Part shown: in pieces, positions 44,806 through 52,257 of the stretch
How the letters are laid out: every line of letters starts with the position of its first letter
Numbering within the stretch: the first letter of the stretch is position 1
DNA from: Bacteroidales bacterium UBA3743
GTDB lineage: Bacteria; Bacteroidota; Bacteroidia; Bacteroidales; Paludibacteraceae
Direction of reading: 5' to 3'
Length of the DNA stretch: 64,000 nt
NCBI GenBank assembly: GCA_002371265.1
Contig: DFGT01000031.1
Span: 1-64,000, forward strand
Translations under genes and position numbers: made by a program
Notes under the pieces: generated by a model
The model's database searches: none
What the model was told of the DNA's origin: nothing
The model's input: the letters and a program-made list of their open reading frames with translations, nothing else

Positions 44806-45273
44806 TTATCTCTTAATAAGTTTGATGATTGAATTTCCTGCGACGACGAGATACTGACCGTCGGCAAGATGACTGACATTGATTACGGAAGATTGGCTGA
44901 CAAGCACGAGTGTTCCCACCATATTGTAGATTTTAACAGATTCTCCATCTGCCAAACCTACAATCTTAATGGTTTCTTCCGCAGGATTAGGAAAGATTTG
45001 AATTGAAGACCCCGATGACCGGTCATCAACCTTTGTTAATACTCCTTCGGAAAAAATAATCTTTTGTGTGTTTGAGAGGATTCCGAAGTCCTTGGATTCT
45101 CCATTGTTGTAAACGAATGTCATATTGCCACTGTTGTCGAAAGCGATTTTGGAGAGTTTCTCCATCTGTTCTTTCGCATCCTTACCGTCAAGATACTCCA
45201 CGGTCAGAATAGTGTCAGCATTGGCAAAATAACAAGACAACAAGGAAAACACGCCAATTAGTGTTTTTCTCAT
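44806..45273 (-). CDS. Small exported protein with T9SS tail
   Basis: A 155-residue protein: signal peptide (GVFSLLSCYFANA), a 60-residue segment (TILTVEYLDGKDAKEQMEKL; NMTFVYNNGESKDFGI) like the motif found at the start of many Bacteroidota surface proteins, and a type IX secretion tail from QIFPNPAEETIKIVGL to IIKLIKR. There is no catalytic domain between them, so it is nearly all tail. It is co-transcribed with the esterase, which has no T9SS tail. It may be an accessory or scaffold piece, or the shortened remnant of a larger protein. Confidence 0.75.
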   Translation of the reverse strand: MRKTLIGVFSLLSCYFANADTILTVEYLDGKDAKEQMEKLSKIAFDNSGNMTFVYNNGESKDFGILSNTQKIIFSEGVLTKVDDRSSGSSIQIFPNPAEETIKIVGLADGESVKIYNMVGTLVLVSQSSVINVSHLADGQYLVVAGNSIIKLIKR

Positions 45274-45438
45274 AGTACAAAATGTAATGGTAACTCTCCT
45301 GTGTAAGAGACGTTACAGAGTTTTAAGTAAATTAAGTTTTCACCGCAATCTTACAATTTTTCAAACTATATGACTATGAATCGCAATGGGAAAATCTGCT
45401 CAGATTAGAAAATCCATAAGTATGACGAGAATTTCGTA

Positions 45439-45472
45439 TAAAAAAAAGAGACGAGAGGATCCCGTCTCTAAA
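45439..45472 (-). terminator. Terminator of the DpnII-type operon
   Basis: On the minus strand AGAGACGGGATCCTCTCGTCTCT folds into a stem followed by a run of nine T. It is 22 bp past the dpnA-like stop at 45494. Confidence 0.8.
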
Positions 45473-45493
45473 AACAACAATCTATCTTACGCA

Positions 45494-46381
45494 TCATTCA
45501 AATGGCACATTACCATACAAAAACATCATGTCCTCCTTCAATAATAATGATTGTTCTTTATCACTAAGTGTTCTTAGGTCAACAATATGTCTGTATAAAG
45601 AGTCACGAACATTAATATCCTCCAATTCTTCTCGTCTTGCCTTACTCATTTCACAAAAATCTTCGCTTTGCTCTATACCCGCAAATCGTCTCCCACAAAG
45701 ATTAGCTGCAATTCCTGTCGTAGAACTTCCGCTAAAAGGATCAAGTATCCAATCTCCTTCTTTTGTTGACGCAAGAATAATACGAGTCAACAATGAAAGT
45801 GGTTTTTGTGTTGGATGTTTTCCACATGATTTTTCCCATCGTCCTATTGCAGGAAGACGCCAAACATCCGTCATCTGTTTGCCATCATTGAGTTTTTTCA
45901 TCACTTCATAATTAAACAAATGAGGCACTTTATGACATTTACGAGCCCAAATGACGAATTCAGTACTATATGTAAAAAATCTACATGAAATATTAACAGG
46001 AGGATTAGTCTTCTGCCAAGTTATCACATTTAATATTTTATACCCAAGTTCTGTCAAGCAATTAGCTACAGAAAAAATATTGTGATATGTTCCACTAATC
46101 CATATTGTACCATTATCTTTTAACTTATCACGACACAATTTGAGCCATTCCATATTAAATTCATTCATTTCTTCCGGGGATTTTCCCTTATCCCATTCAC
46201 CTTTATTCACACACACAACCCTTCCACTCTGCAACGAAATTCCTCCATTAGACAGAAAATAGGGCGGGTCAGCAAATATCATATTGAACTTGAAATCAAA
46301 TTCCTTCAACAATTGGAAAGAATCTCCATGAGCGATAATAAAATCTTTATTAAAAGACGAATAAAAAGGTTCTATCATCAC
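45494..46381 (-). CDS. dpnA: DpnA-like DNA adenine methyltransferase
   Basis: A 295-residue beta-class N6-adenine methyltransferase. The catalytic motif IV (FADPPYFLSNGG, DPPY 38-41) comes first and the SAM-binding motif I (DPFSGSSTTGIAA, about 218) near the end, which is the beta order. Many stretches match M.DpnA (VNKGEWDK, GTIWISGTYHNIFSV, ITWQKTNPP, SCRFFTYSTEFVIWARK, MKKLNDGKQMTDVW, GKHPTQKPLSLL). DpnA of S. pneumoniae methylates GATC also on single-stranded DNA, which protects incoming transforming DNA. Its ATG overlaps the stop of the endonuclease gene by 4 bp. The first residue pair MM leaves a start one codon later possible. Confidence 0.93.
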   Translation of the reverse strand: MMIEPFYSSFNKDFIIAHGDSFQLLKEFDFKFNMIFADPPYFLSNGGISLQSGRVVCVNKGEWDKGKSPEEMNEFNMEWLKLCRDKLKDNGTIWISGTYHNIFSVANCLTELGYKILNVITWQKTNPPVNISCRFFTYSTEFVIWARKCHKVPHLFNYEVMKKLNDGKQMTDVWRLPAIGRWEKSCGKHPTQKPLSLLTRIILASTKEGDWILDPFSGSSTTGIAANLCGRRFAGIEQSEDFCEMSKARREELEDINVRDSLYRHIVDLRTLSDKEQSLLLKEDMMFLYGNVPFE

Positions 46382-47208
46382 ATTTCTGATTTTATTTCAT
46401 TCAAAAACTCTGGCAAAGTAGTAAAATTATACATTCGCGGAATATCGTTGTATGCTTCCGCAAGTTTATTTTTTGCACTATTCCAACCTTCTCCATCAGT
46501 AATCCATACAAACTCAAAACCATCAACACGATTTACAATTGGAGCAAGTTCACGATAAGCTCGTGCAACTTCATTCAATTTTGAACCTCCTCCACTATAA
46601 AAGTTCAATTCTATAAGATAAATCTGCTTCTTTGTTTCAATAACAAAATCAAAACGTTTTTCATCCTCTCCTAACAATGCCTTTATTTCAGGAAATTCGC
46701 GAGAATAAACTTCCATTCTATGTTTTATTCCATTAGTCTCTAAAATACGATGAAGAAGCATTTCTGTTATGTCTCCACCACGGTTTTTTCTGGCATTTGA
46801 ATCTAATCCCGTTTCTACTCCGAAAACATAGTCCACTAGATCATGTATATCACTACGTCTAAATACTTCTGCAAGTCCAGTCTCTTCTAAAAACTTCGTT
46901 ACTCCATCAATAGAAGTGAACAAAGAGCTAACAAGATTTATATTGCCATCTTCATCAATAAATTTCTTTTTGTCCTTCCTTCGCGTTGCGATCAAAATAT
47001 CCAACACATTAAATACACGTTTGTCTCTTTCCCATAATGCCGTTACCGCCTCTTTAAGATTTTCCTTCCCTAACAAAAAATTTAACATATTGAGGCTAAT
47101 AGCTATTTCATTTACTTTTTTTCTAATCTTCTTAAAATCAGAATAATATCCTAGTGTAGCATTTGTCTCTGAAAGTTGAGACATAAATTTTTCAAAATCT
47201 TTATTCAT
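46378..47208 (-). CDS. DpnII-family type II restriction endonuclease (GATC)
   Basis: A 276-residue endonuclease matching R.DpnII/MboI, which cuts before G in unmethylated GATC. Key stretches are RKNRGGDITEMLLHRILE, and the catalytic core RFDFVIETKKQIYLIELNFYS followed by GGGSKLNEVARAY; the core is the PD-(D/E)xK type with E-x-N in the last position, as in DpnII. It lies between dpnM (2 bp away) and dpnA (4-bp overlap). In S. pneumoniae the order is M-A-R; here it is M-R-A. The gene is visibly richer in A+T than its neighbours. Confidence 0.93.
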   Translation of the reverse strand: MNKDFEKFMSQLSETNATLGYYSDFKKIRKKVNEIAISLNMLNFLLGKENLKEAVTALWERDKRVFNVLDILIATRRKDKKKFIDEDGNINLVSSLFTSIDGVTKFLEETGLAEVFRRSDIHDLVDYVFGVETGLDSNARKNRGGDITEMLLHRILETNGIKHRMEVYSREFPEIKALLGEDEKRFDFVIETKKQIYLIELNFYSGGGSKLNEVARAYRELAPIVNRVDGFEFVWITDGEGWNSAKNKLAEAYNDIPRMYNFTTLPEFLNEIKSEM

Positions 47209-47210
47209 TT

Positions 47211-48113
47211 CTATTTCATTTTAGTTTCTATATAATTACGCACCAGTATTTCAGTAAGTTTTCCCCTTTTTAATGGATTTGAATTAATATATCTCGCTGC
47301 CCAAACTCTATCTATTTGATAAGCATTAAACAAATCATCAAAGAAACTTGTTTCTTCATTTTCTCTTTTACAATCAGAATTACTAAGCAGAAATTTATAA
47401 CCACCATCATTTATTCTATCACAAAACTTCTTCAAACGAATTTGAGCATCATCATTAAACGAATCTTTTGAATAATCAGTAAAACTTGACGTTTCACTCA
47501 ATGGCCGATATGGTGGATCAAAATAAAACAGGGTATTGCCCATAGCATAATGGAATGTAGATTCAAAATCCCCTGTCAGAATTTCAACTCGTTTTAAAAG
47601 TTCACTATCTGCTAAAATTGTGTCAGCATCACAAATTGTAGGATTTGAATATTTTCCAAAAGGAACATTAAAGAGACCTTTCTTATTTACACGATATAAC
47701 CCATTGAAACACGTTCTATTTAGAAAGAAGAAAAAGGTTGTATTTTCAATTTGATCTAGATTCTTTTCATTATATCGGTTTCTTATTGAAAGGAAATAGT
47801 TTTTTCGATCTTCCTCTGTTTGTAAAGAAAGATACGCGTTCTCAATATCAAACAATGATTCTATCAACTCATTTGGACAATCACGCACAGTCCTATAACA
47901 CATTATAAGATCTTGATTGACATCATTAATAATTGCTCGAGTTATATTTTGGTAACGTTGAAGCATATAAAAAAGCATAGCACCACCTCCTACAAATGGC
48001 TCTATATACGTTACATCTTGCCAATTTTCAAAATCTGCAGGCAAATGAAAATCAAGTTGTTCTAAAAGTTGAGACTTACCACCCACCCATTTGATAAAAG
48101 GTTTCGCTTTCAT
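47211..48113 (-). CDS. dpnM: DpnM-like Dam-family DNA adenine methyltransferase
   Basis: A 300-residue alpha-class N6-adenine methyltransferase. The N-terminus has motif X (PFIKWVGGKSQLL), motif I follows (YIEPFVGGGAM, about 37-46) and motif IV is FYFDPPYRPLS (DPPY 199-202). The stretches NRTCFNGLYRVNKKGLFNVP and RGKLTEILVRNY are typical of Dam/DpnM. It methylates adenine in double-stranded GATC and protects the host from the endonuclease encoded 2 bp downstream. As first gene it would be expressed before the endonuclease. A structured leader lies upstream (48120-48310). Confidence 0.95.
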   Translation of the reverse strand: MKAKPFIKWVGGKSQLLEQLDFHLPADFENWQDVTYIEPFVGGGAMLFYMLQRYQNITRAIINDVNQDLIMCYRTVRDCPNELIESLFDIENAYLSLQTEEDRKNYFLSIRNRYNEKNLDQIENTTFFFFLNRTCFNGLYRVNKKGLFNVPFGKYSNPTICDADTILADSELLKRVEILTGDFESTFHYAMGNTLFYFDPPYRPLSETSSFTDYSKDSFNDDAQIRLKKFCDRINDGGYKFLLSNSDCKRENEETSFFDDLFNAYQIDRVWAARYINSNPLKRGKLTEILVRNYIETKMK

Positions 48114-48119
48114 TTTTCA

Positions 48120-48310
48120 AAAACAAAAAAGCCCTCTATCCGAAATTTTCTCGGAAGAGAGCGAGGCAAGGCCATCATCGTTAATTCAAGGCCAACCACA
48201 GCCCATGTCAGACAACAATCTCCTTGCTCACGCTCTATACAGAGAACATGAACATCATTGCTGCGACCTTACTGACATATTAATATTATGGTTGTTTAGA
48301 ATTATCAGCT
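48120..48310 (-). ncRNA. Candidate structured leader or small RNA upstream of dpnM
   Basis: On the minus strand, 48277-48206 folds into a long hairpin: TGTCAG with CTGACA, CAGCAAT with ATTGTTG, GTTCATG with CGTGAGC, and CTCT with AGAG around GTAT, 24 pairs in 72 nt. Downstream the stem TCCGA-GAAAATT-TCGGA leads into AGAGGGCTTTTTTG, a terminator-like end that finishes just before the dpnM ATG at 48113. A weak -7-like CATCTTTG (minus) lies near 48317. No reading frame longer than a few codons is present. It may be an independent RNA or an attenuating leader of the restriction operon. Confidence 0.5.
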
Positions 48311-48412
48311 ACGTCAAAGATGTCTTTTTTATATTTCCAATTTAAGGACCTATATATATTCTTAATTTATCTGTCAATGCCCAAAACAGATTGTTAATTT
48401 AACTTTTTACAC

Positions 48413-48640
48413 AAAAAAAACGTAGGCATTCCATACCTGCTCATTTGCTATTCGTGGCCGTAGGAAGCCAAAACCAGTAAACGAACAGAGGATACCTACG
48501 TTAGACACACAAATCCAAAAGTGTACATGGGGGCATTAATGCCCTCTGCACACTCCGGGATACAGTATAACCACATCCGTAGGCATCATCTCTGACATTA
48601 TTTTCGACTGGTTTTCTGAATTTCCTACGTTCCGAATAGC
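48413..48640 (-). ncRNA. Candidate rod-like structured RNA (~175-220 nt)
   Basis: On the minus strand, 48631-48459 can fold as one long interrupted rod: CGTAGGAA with TTCCTACG, AAACCAGT with ACTGGTTT, CAGAG with CTCTG, GATGCCTACG with CGTAGGTATC, GTGT with ACAC, and the perfect apical palindrome GGGCATTAATGCCC. A second hairpin (AGGTAT-GGA-ATGCCT) then runs into ACGTTTTTTTT, a good terminator. Size and rod form with an internal loop in the middle recall 6S RNA, but I recognise no family signature. There is no ORF in the segment. Confidence 0.5.
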
Positions 48641-48722
48641 CAAAAACAAAGCATTAATGACGCTTTTTCTATATGTTTGCCCCATTATTTGCCATGGAGC
48701 AAGGCTTAATTAATGAATTTTA

Positions 48723-48899
48723 TTAATTTCTTATTAAAGTAATTTTTTCTGACACCATATACGAGACACTACTCTGCTTGTAGCCTAATACGTCATACAC
48801 ATATTTATCAAAATCATTGCCATACTTATTCACGACTTCATCTGAAAGGGCAATAATCTTAATAGTAGCTGTTTCGTAATTCATAATTGCCAATGTCAT
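48723..48899 (-). CDS. Small ORF, 58 residues
   Basis: An ATG at 48899 opens 58 codons ending TAA at 48723 (alternative ATG at 48884, MNYETATIK). The product is soluble and mixed (IIALSDEVVNKYGNDFDKYV, YDVLGYKQSSVSYMVSEKIT) with ordinary amino-acid use. I do not recognise a family. It is isolated between the rod-like RNA and the ureohydrolase terminator; the rest of 48900-49112 is AT-rich and empty. Confidence 0.4.
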   Translation of the reverse strand: MTLAIMNYETATIKIIALSDEVVNKYGNDFDKYVYDVLGYKQSSVSYMVSEKITLIRN

Positions 48900-49112
48900 A
48901 AAATACTAATTTCTGACTATACAAACAAATAGACCTAACAAGATCTAAATCATTTATATACGTTCTTAAATTCAATGCAAAGATAAACATTTTTATTTCT
49001 TCTAGTAGTAGAAAAGATAAAAACAAATATCTCAATCAACTTTAAATCTTTTACTCTTGTATATCACATTGATGTTTAATTCATAAAGTAAACCTAACGA
49101 ATAATTCCCAGC

Positions 49113-49142
49113 AAAAAATAAGACGGGATTCCTTCCCGTCTT
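49113..49142 (-). terminator. Terminator of the glnS-to-ureohydrolase gene run
   Basis: On the minus strand AAGACGGGA-AGGAA-TCCCGTCTT, a 9-bp stem, is followed by ATTTTTTGC. It is 38 bp past the ureohydrolase stop at 49181 and is the only strong terminator seen between here and 58.7 kb. Confidence 0.85.
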
Positions 49143-49180
49143 ACCGCCAAATCTATTTTTTCACCTTTTCATCGGATATT

Positions 49181-50299
49181 TTATCTCATATAATGTCTGA
49201 ACCAGATTTCCGGAACCTCTCTGTTTGTCAATGCCAAGTAGTCGGATTCTTTGCATGAGACGATGCGGTTGCCATCACGACCTGGTATCTCCACCCACCA
49301 TCTTCCGTTCAATGGGTTTGAGTAGAATTTAACCTCTGTATTGGTGCGTGAGTCGAACACTATTAATTTGCGATAGTTGTTGATGTCGTTCACCGGATAA
49401 TCATTGTAGCGGTGATCAACACCATGAAGATAATGCCACACAATCTGAGCAGAAAGGGCAAGAGACGACTCATTTTGGGCGTATACATCGGAGATATAGA
49501 ACACTGTGGCTCTATCGCTCAACCCTGCAAGCTTTGCCAAATGGCATGCCTCTTCCCCATATAATCCGTTCGGCATCGCCACACACGACGGCATGTCGGA
49601 ATTGCGGATCGCACGAGCTGAAATAGAAAACAGATCATTGTCGCGAAGCAATGGCTCTATATTCTGCACATTGTCCTGCACTTCTGCCAAACGTGTGAAA
49701 CATATACGCTGGTCGTCGGCTCTGGATATTTTGTCTTCCGACGACAAATAGGTCTGATAGCCTAACACATCTATGCAATCCACCTGCTTGATCTTCTCTA
49801 TCTCATCAAAAGCTGATAGCACACCACCACTCTTTTCCAGTTCATCCACTCCGCTCAACGTAAGCAGTGAATCAACCTTGACGATATTGATTTTCCCGAT
49901 GGATTGGGACATTCCTTTCACAATTGGCAAATTACAATAGTCGCCACCTCCAATAATGACCACCTTCTTTCCTGCCTCCACAAGTATCGAAACAACGTCT
50001 GCAACAGCTGCCATTGGCGACTGATCGTTTTTGACATTGATATCACCCAAATCCGCGATCTTCACATTGTGGAAATCTCCACACAGTCGGTAAAGATATT
50101 TCCTCACTCCGTCGGGAGCGTCAGCTGAAAACGGATTATATTTTTGTGCCCCCCATGCGGATGGTATGCCCACAATAGCCACGTCATAATCGTCGGGACA
50201 GGCAGAGACAAACGACGAAAAATCATTTACGTCGTCGACATAATGAAGAGGAATATCATCCACCTCCGGTTTTCTGAAATAAGCTTTTATATCCTCCAT
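49181..50299 (-). CDS. Ureohydrolase (arginase/formiminoglutamase) fold protein lacking metal ligands
   Basis: A 372-residue cytosolic protein with the arginase/agmatinase layout: YDVAIVGIPSAWG, GVRKYLYRL, KIADLGDI, KKVVIIGGGDYCNLP, INIVKVDSLL, LFSISARAIRNSDMP. At each place where active enzymes carry manganese ligands the residues differ: GGDH is GGGDY, DAHxD is VKVDSL, and DxDxxDP is SARAIRNSD. It is therefore probably not a hydrolase. A C-terminal extension (NPLNGRWWVEIPGRDGN, EVPEIWFRHYM) is shared by Bacteroidota relatives of this family. It is the last gene of the minus-strand run, 4 bp after the RluA-type synthase. It may bind a guanidino ligand or act in a complex. Confidence 0.75.
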   Translation of the reverse strand: MEDIKAYFRKPEVDDIPLHYVDDVNDFSSFVSACPDDYDVAIVGIPSAWGAQKYNPFSADAPDGVRKYLYRLCGDFHNVKIADLGDINVKNDQSPMAAVADVVSILVEAGKKVVIIGGGDYCNLPIVKGMSQSIGKINIVKVDSLLTLSGVDELEKSGGVLSAFDEIEKIKQVDCIDVLGYQTYLSSEDKISRADDQRICFTRLAEVQDNVQNIEPLLRDNDLFSISARAIRNSDMPSCVAMPNGLYGEEACHLAKLAGLSDRATVFYISDVYAQNESSLALSAQIVWHYLHGVDHRYNDYPVNDINNYRKLIVFDSRTNTEVKFYSNPLNGRWWVEIPGRDGNRIVSCKESDYLALTNREVPEIWFRHYMR

Positions 50300-50303
50300 T
50301 TTT

Positions 50304-51212
50304 CTACTTCATTACCGTATAGAAAATTCGAGGAACTGGCGATTCAAACGAAATCATCTTCCCATTCATCGGGTTTTTTATCGCCAGATACGTTGCGTGA
50401 AGACACAGACGTTTCACACTTGTGACAGGAGCCCCATACTTCACGTCGCCAACAATTGGATGTCCGATCGACTGCATATGCACACGAATCTGATTTTTCC
50501 TTCCTGTCGGAATTTCACATTTCAGGAGAGTACGTCCGTTGCCACGCTGGATAACCTTGTATTTTGTGACAGCATACATTCCTCCATTATCATAATTATA
50601 AGAATGGACGATATATGTCTTCGGATCTTCTTTCAGCCAGCTTTCCACCGTATCCTCATCCTTCTCCACAATACCTTCCACCAAAGCATAGTACACTTTC
50701 CTATGGTCGCTGTCGTGCCAATGGGCTTTCACCGCCTGCTGCACCTCAGGAGTTTTAGTGAACATAAGCACTCCGCTTGTGTCACGGTCGATTCTATGCA
50801 CCGTATATAATGCATTCTGACGGTTCTGACGTTTGACATAGCCGACCATCACCTTCAATACAGTATCCTCTGCGGCATGATTAGGTGCTGGCACAGAAAG
50901 TATTCCCTCCTTCTTGTCGACGACAAGGAAAGCGTCATCCTCATATATGATGGAAATTTTAGGATGAGAAAATGTGTTTTTCTTACCTGTGAAGCAGACA
51001 TTGATTTTCTGTCCCTTCTTCAACTCATAATCGTAACGAGTCTCGATAGCACCGTCTACTGATACCAATCTTTTCGACAACAGACTTTTTATATTATTAC
51101 GGCTTGAACCAATTTTCTGCTGCAAAAATTCAAACAATTTCGCAGGTTCGCTGACAACAAAATCAGTGGAACGCTCACGAATAAAGTTTTTTCTACTAGT
51201 TGGTTTTATCAT
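50304..51212 (-). CDS. RluA-family pseudouridine synthase
   Basis: About 302 residues from the ATG at 51212; a longer frame starting at 51269 would overlap ruvB and is less likely. An S4 RNA-binding domain (KLFEFLQQKIGSSRNNIKSLL, KRLVSVDGAI) precedes the catalytic domain, whose motif is HRIDRDTSGVLMFTK with the catalytic Asp. Further family marks are LLKCEIPTGRKNQIRVHMQSIGHP and IVGDVKYG. It turns uridine into pseudouridine in rRNA or tRNA; the target (RluA, RluC or RluD type) is not clear. It lies 13 bp after ruvB. Confidence 0.93.
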   Translation of the reverse strand: MIKPTSRKNFIRERSTDFVVSEPAKLFEFLQQKIGSSRNNIKSLLSKRLVSVDGAIETRYDYELKKGQKINVCFTGKKNTFSHPKISIIYEDDAFLVVDKKEGILSVPAPNHAAEDTVLKVMVGYVKRQNRQNALYTVHRIDRDTSGVLMFTKTPEVQQAVKAHWHDSDHRKVYYALVEGIVEKDEDTVESWLKEDPKTYIVHSYNYDNGGMYAVTKYKVIQRGNGRTLLKCEIPTGRKNQIRVHMQSIGHPIVGDVKYGAPVTSVKRLCLHATYLAIKNPMNGKMISFESPVPRIFYTVMK

Positions 51213-51225
51213 TGCAAAATAAGTT

Positions 51226-52254
51226 TTAATCAAATAATGTAAGTTGCGCACCATCACGTTTTCTGCCAAGATGGTTGTAAGCCAACTCTGTGGCCTCTCT
51301 GCCTCGTGGGGTACGCTTTAGGAAACCTTCCTTAATAAGGAATGGTTCGTACACCTCCTCGATCGTGCCGGCATCCTCTCCGATAGCAGTGGCAATAGTG
51401 GAAAGTCCGACAGGGCCTCCCTTGAATTTGTCGATGAGTATGGCAAGAATCTTAGTATCGGTCTCATCCAAGCCATACTGATCAATATTGAGAGCACGTA
51501 ATGCTTCGCTTGCTATTTTAGTGTCGATCACTCCGTTTCCTTTCACCTGAGCGAAGTCACGCACACGTCGCAGAATAGCGTTCGCAATACGCGGTGTGCC
51601 TCGGCTACGGCTCGCTATTTCTCCCGCCGCCTCTACATCACACGGAGTGTATAGCTTAGATGCGGAACGGCATATAATCTTAGTAAGGACATCCTTGTCG
51701 TAGTATTCCAGATGGCAGTTAATACCGAAACGAGCTCTCAACGGGCTTGTCAGCAATCCGCTTCTTGTAGTAGCTCCGACGAGAGTGAACGGATTCAACG
51801 GTATCTGCAATGCCCTTGCATTCGGACCTTTGTCTATCATTAGGTCGATTCTAAAATCTTCCATCGCAGAATAAAGGAATTCCTCAATCACAGGCTTCAA
51901 ACGGTGAATTTCGTCGATGAAAAGGACCTGATTTGGCTCCAAACCAGTCAAAAGTCCAGCCAAGTCCAAAGGTTTGTCGAGCACAGGAGCAGATATAAGT
52001 TTGAACCCAACCCCCATCTCATTGGCAAGGATGTTGGCAAGAGTTGTCTTACCCAGACCAGGAGGGCCATAAAGCAAAGTATGGTCGAGCGGTTCACCAC
52101 GCATCTTTGCCGCAGCAACGAACACCTTCAGATTCTCAAGAATTTTCTGTTGGCCAGTAAAATCCTCGAAGGAAAGGGGGCGTAATGCGATTTCATAGTC
52201 CTGTTCACGCTCCTCTGCGGCATTATGTATGTCAAGTTCTTCGATATCTTCCAT
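51226..52254 (-). CDS. ruvB: Holliday junction branch migration DNA helicase RuvB
   Basis: A 342-residue AAA+ motor that, with RuvA, drives branch migration of Holliday junctions. Walker A is YGPPGLGKTTLA, Walker B VLFIDEIHRL, sensor 1 VGATTRSGLLTSPLRARFG including the arginine finger, and the winged-helix C-terminus is present (GPVGLSTIATAIGEDAGTIEEVYEPFLI, RGREATELAYNHLG). Length is normal. It is 3 bp after the PlsC-type gene. ruvA and ruvC are not in the window. Confidence 0.98.
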   Translation of the reverse strand: MEDIEELDIHNAAEEREQDYEIALRPLSFEDFTGQQKILENLKVFVAAAKMRGEPLDHTLLYGPPGLGKTTLANILANEMGVGFKLISAPVLDKPLDLAGLLTGLEPNQVLFIDEIHRLKPVIEEFLYSAMEDFRIDLMIDKGPNARALQIPLNPFTLVGATTRSGLLTSPLRARFGINCHLEYYDKDVLTKIICRSASKLYTPCDVEAAGEIASRSRGTPRIANAILRRVRDFAQVKGNGVIDTKIASEALRALNIDQYGLDETDTKILAILIDKFKGGPVGLSTIATAIGEDAGTIEEVYEPFLIKEGFLKRTPRGREATELAYNHLGRKRDGAQLTLFD

Positions 52255-52257
52255 TGC

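Noticed and set aside
48206..48277. tRNA-like gene of 72 nt
   Set aside because: It folds as a single long hairpin, with no T-loop GTTCGA motif and no D-arm.
45439..48345. Mobile-element boundaries (direct repeats) around the DpnII operon
   Set aside because: I found no convincing direct or inverted repeat pair at the two ends and no integrase; transfer is suggested only by composition.
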